Counted from the stretch's first letter, positions 1 to 5,596 are shown. The stretch: 7,015 bases of DNA from Promethearchaeota archaeon (GCA_016839865.1 JAEOTN010000156.1:1-7015), one strand, 5' to 3'. The notes: generated from the letters alone by a model not told the origin. Made by a program: numbers and translations.

Positions 1-744
1 ATACTTCTTAGAGTTGCTATAACTGCCATATTAATTGGGCTTAATACTGTTATGACAATGGTTTTTTCTATCTTCTTACCAGCCTCTAATGGTTTTTTTA
101 ATATTGGAGAATCTATGGTGTATATCTCCGCTATATTATTCGGGCCATATATTGGTGCCATAGCTAGTGGAGTAGGAGCAGGACTTGCAGATATTTTAAT
201 TGGGTACGCACATTATGCACCCGCTACGCTGATTGTTAAAGGGGTTGAGGCATTAATCGTTGGGTTTGTGTATCAAAAATTAATGGAAACCGCATTCCTT
301 TCAAGTAAAGGAAAATCGGGGAAGCGAAGAGAACTTTTCATTATCATATTGATTGTAGTTGCGATTTCATCTCTCATTCTATCTATGGGTTTAATATTCT
401 CCCTTGGTCCTGCAGATATCTTTGGTTTTAATAACCCCCAAGATAACCCCCTTTACAGTTTTCAAGCAAATTTAACATATCCATTTTGGATGATATTTAC
501 CGGAATAATTGTATTGTTAATTTTTGGAATTTACATTTTTCTTGATTCCAAGATTTCTCTTAAAATTATTGCTATGTTTACTGGTGGAGTCGAAATGATA
601 TTAGGATACCTTATTTATGCAACAATATTGTATGGATTCGCAGCAGCGTTTACAGAAGTGCCATTTAATTTATTACAGGTGTGTATTGGGATCGGGATTG
701 CGGTTCCCATCTCTGGTCCGATTAAAAACACGCTAAAACTTTGA
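1..744 (+). CDS. ECF transporter S component (5'-partial membrane protein)
   Basis: Substrate-binding membrane subunit of an energy-coupling-factor importer. It would capture a vitamin or related small molecule and pair with an EcfT/EcfA module not visible here. The frame is open from base 1, and the hydrophobic stretch before the first ATG (52) reads as the family's first membrane helix, so the real start lies outside the window. About 247 residues are visible. They contain an FNIGE motif near residues 33-37 followed by a small-residue-rich helix (LFGPYIGAIASG), an ADILIGY segment, and APATLIVKG leading into another helix. This order is typical of the riboflavin/HMP/pyridoxine-type S-component superfamily. 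Around six membrane segments can be drawn, with a basic loop (KGKSGKRRE) in the middle. The C-terminus looks complete. The substrate cannot be told from sequence. The next gene is the TnpB element in opposite orientation, 32 bp away. Confidence 0.82.
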   Translation: MLLRVAITAILIGLNTVMTMVFSIFLPASNGFFNIGESMVYISAILFGPYIGAIASGVGAGLADILIGYAHYAPATLIVKGVEALIVGFVYQKLMETAFLSSKGKSGKRRELFIIILIVVAISSLILSMGLIFSLGPADIFGFNNPQDNPLYSFQANLTYPFWMIFTGIIVLLIFGIYIFLDSKISLKIIAMFTGGVEMILGYLIYATILYGFAAAFTEVPFNLLQVCIGIGIAVPISGPIKNTLKL

Positions 745-749
745 CTGGG

Positions 750-850
750 TTGAAATCATGAATAGTATTCGAGATATCAACTCACTACGAGTCCGCCATC
801 TACTATTGAGGATTGTGACAGGGCTGTTTTTCGTAGCAAATCCAACTTTT
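750..850 (-). ncRNA. Candidate omega-RNA scaffold / right end of the TnpB element
   Basis: In IS200/IS605-type elements the guide RNA overlaps the 3' end of tnpB and runs past its stop into the element's right end. Here AATAGTA (761-767) and TACTATT (801-807) form a 7-bp inverted repeat that spans the tnpB stop (777-779). Nested inside is ACTC (780-783) / GAGT (789-792) around a 5-nt loop. Just beyond, on the minus strand, comes TTCAA (754-750), which could mark the element end and the guide junction. The palindromes are seen directly. The RNA function and both boundaries are inferred from family architecture, and the limits given are approximate. Confidence 0.45.
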
Positions 851-2036
851 TTTTGAAGGATTCCTCCGTCAACGAGGTTTTATGCAATAGGAAATCAAAA
901 TTATGTTTCTGCATTAGAAAACGCTCCATAATGTTTATCGCTGCATTTATATCTCGATCAATTTGATTTCCACAATTACATTTTATATTTCTTTCAGATA
1001 ATTTTCGTTTTTTTATAGTACCACAAATACAACACTTTTGGGATGTAAAGGATTCGTCAATTCTTATCACTCTTTTACCTACTTTTTCCGCTTTGTAGGT
1101 TAAGAATTCAGCGAATCTTCCCAAGGATCCAGTATTATGTATTGAATGGTTAAGTGTTTTGTTACTTTTTGTTAATTTTGCATTCCCTGTACCCTTTTTC
1201 TTTTGAGCCATTTTTTGAGGAGTTAATTTACCGATAATTATTGTATTAGCTTTAGTATTAGAAATTATTTTCTTAGAAATTTTATGTTGAAAATCGCGTA
1301 GTTGATTTACACACTTATTCTTCATTTTTAGGAATTTTTTATTATAGAAAATCCATCTGTGACTGAATTTCTTGCAATGATCGCGTTTAGATTGTATTTC
1401 TTCACATTTTTTCTTCCAAAATAAATCTATTCTGCGGTTTTTTATTTTGGTAGATTGCATATGTAAATTTATGGCAGATACTAAATTGATTAATCCTAAA
1501 TCAATTGCCTGGTATAATCCATTGTCTTTGAAATCAGGTGGAATAACCTCATATGTTATATGGATAAACCACTTTTGATTATGTTTTTTGTATGAAATTT
1601 CTACTTGTTTGATTTTTTTACCTTTACTCAATTGAATACCATTAAATGTAAAATTTAGAGGGATCTTAGAAGGATGTTTATGTGAAAAACATATAGTTTC
1701 ATTGAGAATTTTGAATCCTCGCTGATTATAACATAATGTAAAAAAATGATTCTTACCAATAAATTTCGGGGGATGAGCACTTAGATCTTTCTTTTTGTGT
1801 TTAGCATAAAAAGATTTAAAATTCGAATCCAACTTTTTCAAGGTCATCTGTAGCACCTTGGAATACACCCATTGATATTCTGGGAATTTTTTTTTTATTA
1901 ATGGCAAATTATTCTGTTGTTGATTATAGGTTATGTAATTCCGCTGTGATTTTTGCTTTAATTGTTGAATAATCCAATCTTCTTTTCTTTCTTGAAGAGC
2001 AAAATTATATATTAAGCGACATTTCTCAGATAACAA
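777..2036 (-). CDS. tnpB: TnpB-like RNA-guided nuclease of an IS200/IS605-type element, N-terminally interrupted
   Basis: TnpB (OrfB) is an RNA-guided DNA endonuclease of IS200/IS605 and IS607 transposons. The visible frame runs 419 residues from a TTG. Numbering from that TTG, RuvC-I is AIDLGL with Asp179, the zinc finger is Cys335/Cys338 and Cys353/Cys355, and RuvC-III is QIDRDINAAINI with Asp360/Asp362. The TS motif (ESFTSQKC) precedes the zinc finger as in the family. At the usual RuvC-II position the sequence is IIIGKLTPQKM, with Gly269 where a Glu is common; Glu310 and Glu317 on the following helix are alternative carboxylates. The TTG is unlikely to be the ancestral start, because homology (RIYPS...) continues upstream and is broken by an in-frame TAA. 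The protein may therefore be dead, or expressed as a shortened form. No TnpA gene is visible, so the element appears solo (IS1341-like). The 55 residues after RuvC-III overlap the probable omega-RNA region. Confidence 0.93.
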   Translation of the reverse strand: MLSEKCRLIYNFALQERKEDWIIQQLKQKSQRNYITYNQQQNNLPLIKKKFPEYQWVYSKVLQMTLKKLDSNFKSFYAKHKKKDLSAHPPKFIGKNHFFTLCYNQRGFKILNETICFSHKHPSKIPLNFTFNGIQLSKGKKIKQVEISYKKHNQKWFIHITYEVIPPDFKDNGLYQAIDLGLINLVSAINLHMQSTKIKNRRIDLFWKKKCEEIQSKRDHCKKFSHRWIFYNKKFLKMKNKCVNQLRDFQHKISKKIISNTKANTIIIGKLTPQKMAQKKKGTGNAKLTKSNKTLNHSIHNTGSLGRFAEFLTYKAEKVGKRVIRIDESFTSQKCCICGTIKKRKLSERNIKCNCGNQIDRDINAAINIMERFLMQKHNFDFLLHKTSLTEESFKKKLDLLRKTALSQSSIVDGGLVVS

Positions 2037-2096
2037 AAATAATAAATCTATCTGACCAATTGATGGATAGATTCTTTATTTTTGCGTTAGAAACAT
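2037..2096 (-). pseudogene. tnpB: Detached TnpB N-terminus with in-frame TAA
   Basis: Reading upstream of the TnpB frame on the minus strand gives, from an ATG at 2096-2094, MFLTQK, then TAA (2078-2076), then RIYPSIGQIDLLFL, running directly into LSEKCRLIYNFAL. TnpB proteins normally open with a short 'K.RIYP...Q...L' strand and helix followed by 'CR..YN.AL', so this is the missing N-terminus in frame. Only the stop separates it from the main frame. A single base change, for example TAT or TAC to TAA, would explain it. A second in-frame ATG lies at 2108-2106, four codons upstream, just after a GGGGAG stretch (2115-2110). Restoring the codon would give about 439 residues. Confidence 0.8.
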
Positions 2097-2124
2097 TGCT
2101 GAACCCATTCTCCCCAATTAATAT

Positions 2125-2146
2125 GATATAAAAAAGAAATTATATC
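2125..2146. repeat. 7-bp perfect inverted repeat between tnpB and the TRAPP-like operon
   Basis: GATATAA (2125-2131) and TTATATC (2140-2146) flank an 8-nt purine loop. It could be the left-end subterminal hairpin that TnpA recognises in IS200/IS605 elements, or simply the symmetric core of two divergent TATA boxes. The arms are AT-only apart from the outer G/C pair, so chance is also possible. Confidence 0.4.
2139..2146 (-). promoter_or_regulatory. TATA-like box for tnpB
   Basis: Read on the minus strand the sequence is GATATAAT, a good archaeal TATA-like element. It predicts a transcript start near 2115-2120, shortly before the GGGGAG stretch and the interrupted tnpB start codons (2108 and 2096). 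It lies in one arm of the 2125-2146 hairpin. Assignment is by position and sequence only. Confidence 0.4.
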
Positions 2147-2180
2147 TATTTAAAGTGAGAGAGTCAATCAGAAATATAAA
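2147..2180 (+). promoter_or_regulatory. Candidate TATA boxes for the TRAPP-like operon
   Basis: Two possible boxes precede the operon: TATTTAAA (2147-2154) and AAATATAAA (2172-2180). With the usual 25-nt offset they predict starts near 2177 or 2204, giving leaders of about 58 or 31 nt before the ATG at 2235. Sequence alone does not choose between them. If the TnpB left end lies here, the element may have altered the operon's upstream region. Confidence 0.35.
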
Positions 2181-2234
2181 AAAAACTTTAATTCCTCAAT
2201 TGCTAAGTTCTATTATTAAAAAGGTACCGCTATC

Positions 2235-2711
2235 ATGCCAAATTACACTCGAGAAGAACTTGCTAAGAAAACTGCCTTGACAAACCAAATGCGAAACAAC
2301 CTGTACCATTTTTTACGATATTTCATTAGTAAAGGATTAAGTAATCAAGAAATTAGAGATAGGTTGGAACGCATGGGTAAAAATATCGCTACTACAATTC
2401 TCGAGAATATGACATTTCAAGGAACGAATCTTGAAGAATTATTTTCCACAATATATCTTGATATTTTTGAAAGTAAGGTATCTATTTCTCATAACCGTAA
2501 TTATGTGATGATAGAAGATAAGAAATGCTCATTATGTAGATACAAACGAGAAAACCTTGAAGTTTCACCATGTATTGTGATTGCGTCCCTAGTAAAAGAG
2601 ATATGTAGTGTTAATGGCCATAAGATAAAGGAATGTGATGTCACAAATTCAGTTGCTTTAGGGGATTTATCGTGTATGCATTCATATGAAATAACCAGGA
2701 GTGAGGAATAA
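2235..2711 (+). CDS. TRAPP/Bet3-V4R-like protein, single domain
   Basis: A soluble 158-residue protein with no signal or membrane segment. Its pattern fits the V4R/TRAPP (Bet3) fold: an N-terminal helix (10-33), then GLSNQEIRDRLERMGKNIAT (34-53) like the Bet3 helix with its 'L..mG..i' core, beta strands around 79-95, a CxxC (Cys98/Cys101), a helix 110-127 containing Cys113 and Cys124, and a closing strand pair with ALGDLSC (141-147) resembling the 'GD..C' signature of V4R domains. V4R domains bind small molecules or metal in prokaryotes, and TRAPP subunits form Rab exchange factors in eukaryotes. Which role applies here is unknown. The start is supported by AAGGT (2221-2225), 9 nt upstream. 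The next gene begins 1 nt after its stop, so the two are almost certainly co-transcribed. The fold call is by eye; another cysteine-rich alpha/beta domain is possible. Confidence 0.62.
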   Translation: MPNYTREELAKKTALTNQMRNNLYHFLRYFISKGLSNQEIRDRLERMGKNIATTILENMTFQGTNLEELFSTIYLDIFESKVSISHNRNYVMIEDKKCSLCRYKRENLEVSPCIVIASLVKEICSVNGHKIKECDVTNSVALGDLSCMHSYEITRSEE

Positions 2712-2712
2712 G

Positions 2713-4095
2713 ATGGTATTTCGATTTCTAATTGGTCGAACGGCGAAATTTTTTGGTAGAAATACGAATTTATTATTTTTCACTACACTTTATCGAGAAA
2801 TGTATAAAGAAATAGTGGATATAACGGGAGACGAAACAAAAGCATCACGTATATTAAAGATGGTTGGCATTCACGGGACTTTTGAATCGGGTCGACGACA
2901 AATCACTGTTTTACGTATGTTTCCTAATAATCCAGTAAAAGTGATGGAATATATTGATGTGATCTGGTATGTGATATTTGGAACAAAATTGGATGAATAC
3001 GAATTGGTCAAAATCCCTCAAGAGGGAAAAAAATATCCGGACTTAGTGTTTCACATATCTAAATGTCCCATTTGTGGAGGTTATGGAGATTCTCCTTTAG
3101 ACACCATTGATTGCAATAAAATTCAACCGAGTGAGAGCTTTTATGCTACCGGATTAGTTGGTATGCTGGAAGAAACTGCAAATTTCATTCTAGAATTAAA
3201 AAGAAATGATTACAGGATTCAAATGCAAGAAACTAAGTGCTTTTGCAAAGGGGATTCTGAATTGGAATTAAGGTGTCACATTGTTCATAAATCCGATTTT
3301 ATCAAAGACATCCAGCAATTGGATGAAGCTTTACAAAGACCATTTTTACTTGAAGCAGATCTGGAATCAGCTGATGATATTCTGAGTAAACCTCTTGATG
3401 CGATTAAAGAACAATTAGTAACCGTTATTCAAGATAAGATGGGGATGAGTACATTTGAATTCATGGAATATTTCCGGGGTTATGAAGATGATGCAATACG
3501 AATCCTAGGATTTCTACTTATACATGTTCTAAACGAAAACGGGAGAATTATTGAAAAAGCATGTGAAAATGAATCCTTAGCGAAATTAATGGGACATTTT
3601 TATAATAATTCCTTTGAAATGACTGAATTAACGCTTCCCTTCGACATTGTCCGTGATTATAAGAAAATTATAATAGCTTTTTTCACAGATATAGCACCAG
3701 TAGATATATTGAATCGATTTGAGGAGTTTGAACCCTCTTATGTAATCACTTTGTTCTATGAGGGCGTGAAAAAAGCCCTTACTGATCTCGGAGTAAATTT
3801 CGAAGGATTAAAGTCAAATATTTGGGAGGAAATGGAGTTGCATAAAGTGATGAAAAATCCTGCCAAAAACAATACAGAGTTAACTGAAGAGGAGAAAAAG
3901 GAACAAACAGAAAGAAAAATTCAGTTAATGCAAGAGGTATTCAAACTCATGATGGCACTTCTTGCAATTCCTAATCGAGTTTTACTCTCTTCTTTGCATG
4001 GAACATCAAAAGCTTTATTTTCTTCCGGCGGAGAAGGTATTGGAACTATTCGGGATCAAGTGACAAAAGTAATAGATTTGATGGAAAAGTTATAG
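2713..4095 (+). CDS. TRAPP/Bet3-V4R-like protein with long helical C-terminal extension
   Basis: A 460-residue soluble protein. I chose ATG 2713 rather than the in-frame GTG at 2701, because GTGAGG (2701-2706) is then a well-spaced Shine-Dalgarno 6 nt upstream and the gene starts 1 nt after the preceding stop. Residues 20-190 resemble the same V4R/TRAPP plan as the upstream gene: a helical start (LLFFTTLYREMYKEIVDITG), strands, CxxC at Cys118/Cys121, Cys134, a helix around 140-163 (ATGLVGMLEETANFILEL), then Cys176/Cys178 in CFCKGDSELELRC ending at Cys188. The cysteines could hold a metal. Residues about 200-460 are mostly helical with a charged linker (TELTEEEKKEQTERK) and match nothing I recognise. 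The pair may form a heterodimer, as TRAPP subunits do. The 3' end overlaps the convergent pseudo-GTPase gene by 6 bp. Confidence 0.58.
   Translation: MVFRFLIGRTAKFFGRNTNLLFFTTLYREMYKEIVDITGDETKASRILKMVGIHGTFESGRRQITVLRMFPNNPVKVMEYIDVIWYVIFGTKLDEYELVKIPQEGKKYPDLVFHISKCPICGGYGDSPLDTIDCNKIQPSESFYATGLVGMLEETANFILELKRNDYRIQMQETKCFCKGDSELELRCHIVHKSDFIKDIQQLDEALQRPFLLEADLESADDILSKPLDAIKEQLVTVIQDKMGMSTFEFMEYFRGYEDDAIRILGFLLIHVLNENGRIIEKACENESLAKLMGHFYNNSFEMTELTLPFDIVRDYKKIIIAFFTDIAPVDILNRFEEFEPSYVITLFYEGVKKALTDLGVNFEGLKSNIWEEMELHKVMKNPAKNNTELTEEEKKEQTERKIQLMQEVFKLMMALLAIPNRVLLSSLHGTSKALFSSGGEGIGTIRDQVTKVIDLMEKL
4090..4095. other. Overlapping stop codons of convergent genes
   Basis: The minus-strand stop (complement of 4090-4092) and the plus-strand TAG (4093-4095) abut, so each coding region runs into the other's last codons by 6 bp. 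No room exists for a separate terminator, so the two transcripts must overlap at their 3' ends. Confidence 0.85.
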
Positions 4096-5037
4096 GCTTT
4101 GTTTTCTTATTTCTTCTAATTGTTCGAGTACTGTGCTATCAAAATTGTGATCTAGTAGATAGAATGCTTTGGCGATCGATAGCATGAAAGACTTAGGTAA
4201 GAACATGATATTAGACCATCCAGAAAAATTCTTCTGAGCGGGTTCTAAACAAAGGTATTTGGTATTCCCTTTAGGATATTGATAATAACACGCTCCTGTG
4301 AAAATATTAATGGAGAATGATCCTTCTTCAATTTCAACATAAATTTTTCTATGGTCATGTTTGAATCCTAAGGAATCCAAGATCTTATACATTTTATTCA
4401 GAGAGGAATCATATTCTTCCAGACTTTCGAAATAGATTTCTCGGAACTCCTCGATATTGTAAGCATTTTTTGGGATGTTTTTTACAGCATCAGTAAACAA
4501 ATCCAATATGATGGTTTCATAGAATTTTCTCAGATTTTGATAAAAATGCATATAGCGTTCTTCGGTGTTCGTTTGTGAGTGATACGATTCATCCACATCA
4601 AAGTATCTGATTTTGAATCCTAACTCTTCGGCTTCAGTAACCAATTTTTTATTATATTCATCTTCATTCACAGGGTTCGATAGGACAATTAAAAATCTCA
4701 GAAAAGTATGCTTTCGAAATTCTCGTATGATTTTTAATGTTTGTGCAACTCCTTCGGCAGAATTGTTGGAATGTAACACAATAGAACCAATAGAACCATT
4801 ATAGAATAAGGATCTTACCCATTGGAAGAAATTTTGAGGAGAGATGTCCCAAATTATGATTTTTGCGATTTGTTCATTTCGATCATGGAGATGTTTCACT
4901 GAAATATTTACACCAATTGTGTCTGAGTAAGAGGTATTAGTTTCATTGGATATCTCTAAATTCGCCCGGATCATGTCAAAAAAATAAAGTTTATCCAACG
5001 GCTCCGTGGAAATGAAAGATATTTTAAATAGAAAAAT
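4090..5037 (-). CDS. Ras/Rab-like pseudo-GTPase with degenerate P-loop and unknown C-terminal domain
   Basis: Numbered from a proposed ATT start at 5037, residues 1-150 follow the Ras/Rab plan. Strand 1 is FKISFIS, and the P-loop position reads STEPLDKLY, keeping Lys16 but losing the glycines and the Ser/Thr. Switch I is SYSDTIGV with Thr40. Strand 3/switch II is IIIWDISPQ, where Asp64 and Gln68 are kept but the Gly is Pro67. The guanine-recognition site is NPVN at 121-124 instead of NKxD. GTP binding therefore looks lost. Residues about 165-315 form an unrecognised second domain with helices, an IYVEIEEGSFSINIF strand region and a C-terminal helix. The first ordinary start codon is TTG at 4998, but that lies inside the P-loop region and would delete strand 1. 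The frame is open back to a TAG at 5067-5065, with no ATG or GTG in it. ATT after AGGGGG (5052-5047) is my best guess. The gene is tail-to-tail with the TRAPP-like pair. Confidence 0.6.
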   Translation of the reverse strand: MFLFKISFISTEPLDKLYFFDMIRANLEISNETNTSYSDTIGVNISVKHLHDRNEQIAKIIIWDISPQNFFQWVRSLFYNGSIGSIVLHSNNSAEGVAQTLKIIREFRKHTFLRFLIVLSNPVNEDEYNKKLVTEAEELGFKIRYFDVDESYHSQTNTEERYMHFYQNLRKFYETIILDLFTDAVKNIPKNAYNIEEFREIYFESLEEYDSSLNKMYKILDSLGFKHDHRKIYVEIEEGSFSINIFTGACYYQYPKGNTKYLCLEPAQKNFSGWSNIMFLPKSFMLSIAKAFYLLDHNFDSTVLEQLEEIRKQSL

Positions 5038-5052
5038 CGGTGTAATCCCCCT
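5036..5052 (-). promoter_or_regulatory. Leader motif, minus-strand copy
   Basis: On the minus strand this reads AGGGGGATTACACCGAT and contains the likely ribosome-binding purines just before the proposed ATT start. It matches the plus-strand leader at 5157-5170 (GAGGATTACACGAT), with one substitution and a one-base indel, in inverted orientation across the divergent promoter. Confidence 0.35.
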
Positions 5053-5087
5053 GAATTTTTTGTGCTAGAATATTAAAGTTGATTCAG

Positions 5088-5102
5088 CATATTATATGTA
5101 TA
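5088..5102. promoter_or_regulatory. Divergent TATA-like region
   Basis: On the plus strand ATTATATGTATA (5091-5102) would place a start near 5120, giving a leader of about 50 nt for the gene at 5171. On the minus strand the same bases read ACATATAATATG, placing a start near 5068 and a leader of about 30 nt before the proposed ATT start at 5037. One short AT-rich block could thus serve both divergent genes. Position and sequence are the only support. Confidence 0.45.
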
Positions 5103-5156
5103 GTTCAGATAATTTTTAATTTTGGATTAGAGAAAATAAGGTAAACAACAACAGCT

Positions 5157-5170
5157 GAGGATTACACGAT
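5157..5170 (+). promoter_or_regulatory. Ribosome-binding site and leader motif, plus-strand copy
   Basis: GAGG (5157-5160) sits 10 nt before the ATG at 5171 and is the likely Shine-Dalgarno. The whole 14-nt stretch up to the ATG resembles the leader of the divergent gene (minus strand 5052-5036). Confidence 0.45.
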
Positions 5171-5563
5171 ATGGCGGATGAATTTAATGCGGTGCTAAAC
5201 TCTATGCGAGAAGCACCAATACGAGAACAAGTAGAAGGGCTATCAGTAGTTATAGAAAAAATGATGATGCTTATTATGAGCATTCCTGATATGGTTGACA
5301 AACAATTGAATCAACTGAATCAACAAATTGTTTCATTACAATCACAAGTTTCATCTTTGGAATCACGAATCGCCTCGGGAGCGACAGCGGCACCCGGAGC
5401 ACCAGCTCCAAGAGCAGGAGCAGGTATGCCAGGAGCCCCACCACCACCACCAGGAGCACCAGCACCCAGACCACAAGCACCAGCAAACCCAATTTCATTA
5501 CGATCTAGCATTATGGGTGAGCTTAAGGAACTTTTCAAGAAACGTAGAGCACTCAGCGAATAA
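5171..5563 (+). CDS. Small coiled-coil, polyproline protein with basic C-terminal helix
   Basis: A 130-residue protein of a kind I cannot name. Residues 1-40 are helical and methionine-rich (MMMLIMSIPDM). Residues 46-67 form a clean heptad coiled coil with Leu46, Leu49, Ile53, Leu56, Val60, Leu63 and Ile67 at perfect 3-4 spacing, so it should oligomerise. Residues 70-108 are an Ala/Gly/Pro-rich linker with five consecutive prolines at 90-94. Residues 109-127 form a basic amphipathic helix containing SSIMGELKELFKKRRA. Oligomeriser plus polyproline plus a short basic helix recalls eukaryotic actin regulators of the Ena/VASP or WASP type, where polyproline recruits profilin and a WH2-like helix binds actin; this is a resemblance, not a homology call. 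Start ATG 5171 has GAGG 10 nt upstream. The opposite-strand frames here are artefacts of the GC-rich proline codons. Confidence 0.85.
   Translation: MADEFNAVLNSMREAPIREQVEGLSVVIEKMMMLIMSIPDMVDKQLNQLNQQIVSLQSQVSSLESRIASGATAAPGAPAPRAGAGMPGAPPPPPGAPAPRPQAPANPISLRSSIMGELKELFKKRRALSE
5393..5463 (+). repeat. Low-complexity Pro/Ala/Gly codon repeat
   Basis: A GC-rich, imperfectly repeated stretch within the polyproline gene. CCCGGAGCACCAGC (5393-5406) recurs as CCAGGAGCACCAGC (5450-5463), both encoding the same PGAPAP segment, with a (CCA)n run between them. It is coding low complexity in an otherwise AT-rich gene and probably expands and contracts by slippage. Confidence 0.6.
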
Positions 5564-5590
5564 TTTATTTCTTCATTAGTTTTTATTTAC
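5562..5590 (+). terminator. T-rich candidate terminator after the polyproline gene
   Basis: Beginning at the stop codon the plus strand carries TTTATTT, TTCTTC and TTTTTATTT tracts with no stem, which fits the oligo-T type of archaeal termination. The background is AT-rich, so the call is tentative; the next gene could still be reached by read-through. Confidence 0.35.
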
Positions 5591-5596
5591 ATGAAA

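Noticed and set aside
2076..2078. Programmed recoding of the TAA in tnpB
   Set aside because: TAA is not a pyrrolysine or selenocysteine codon and no recoding structure is seen; mutation or sequencing error is simpler.
744..2234. A TnpA (Y1 transposase) partner for TnpB
   Set aside because: No frame with the HUH and catalytic Tyr pattern is present between the flanking genes.
2701..2712. GTG at 2701 as start of the second TRAPP-like gene
   Set aside because: It would make the GTGAGG Shine-Dalgarno coding and overlap the upstream stop; ATG 2713 has ideal spacing.
4613..4804. 63-codon plus-strand frame inside the pseudo-GTPase gene
   Set aside because: It lies fully antisense to a frame with recognisable Ras-like structure, and has no ribosome-binding site or family resemblance.
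5393..5463. Repeats that might suggest a CRISPR array
   Set aside because: The copies are imperfect, in frame, encode PGAPAP, and have no uniform repeat-spacer pattern.
5116..5579. Several overlapping frames on both strands around the polyproline gene
   Set aside because: They arise from the biased GC-rich proline/alanine codons; their products are low-complexity (Leu/Val or His/Gln runs) and none has the coherent helix-coil-linker layout of the 5171-5563 frame.
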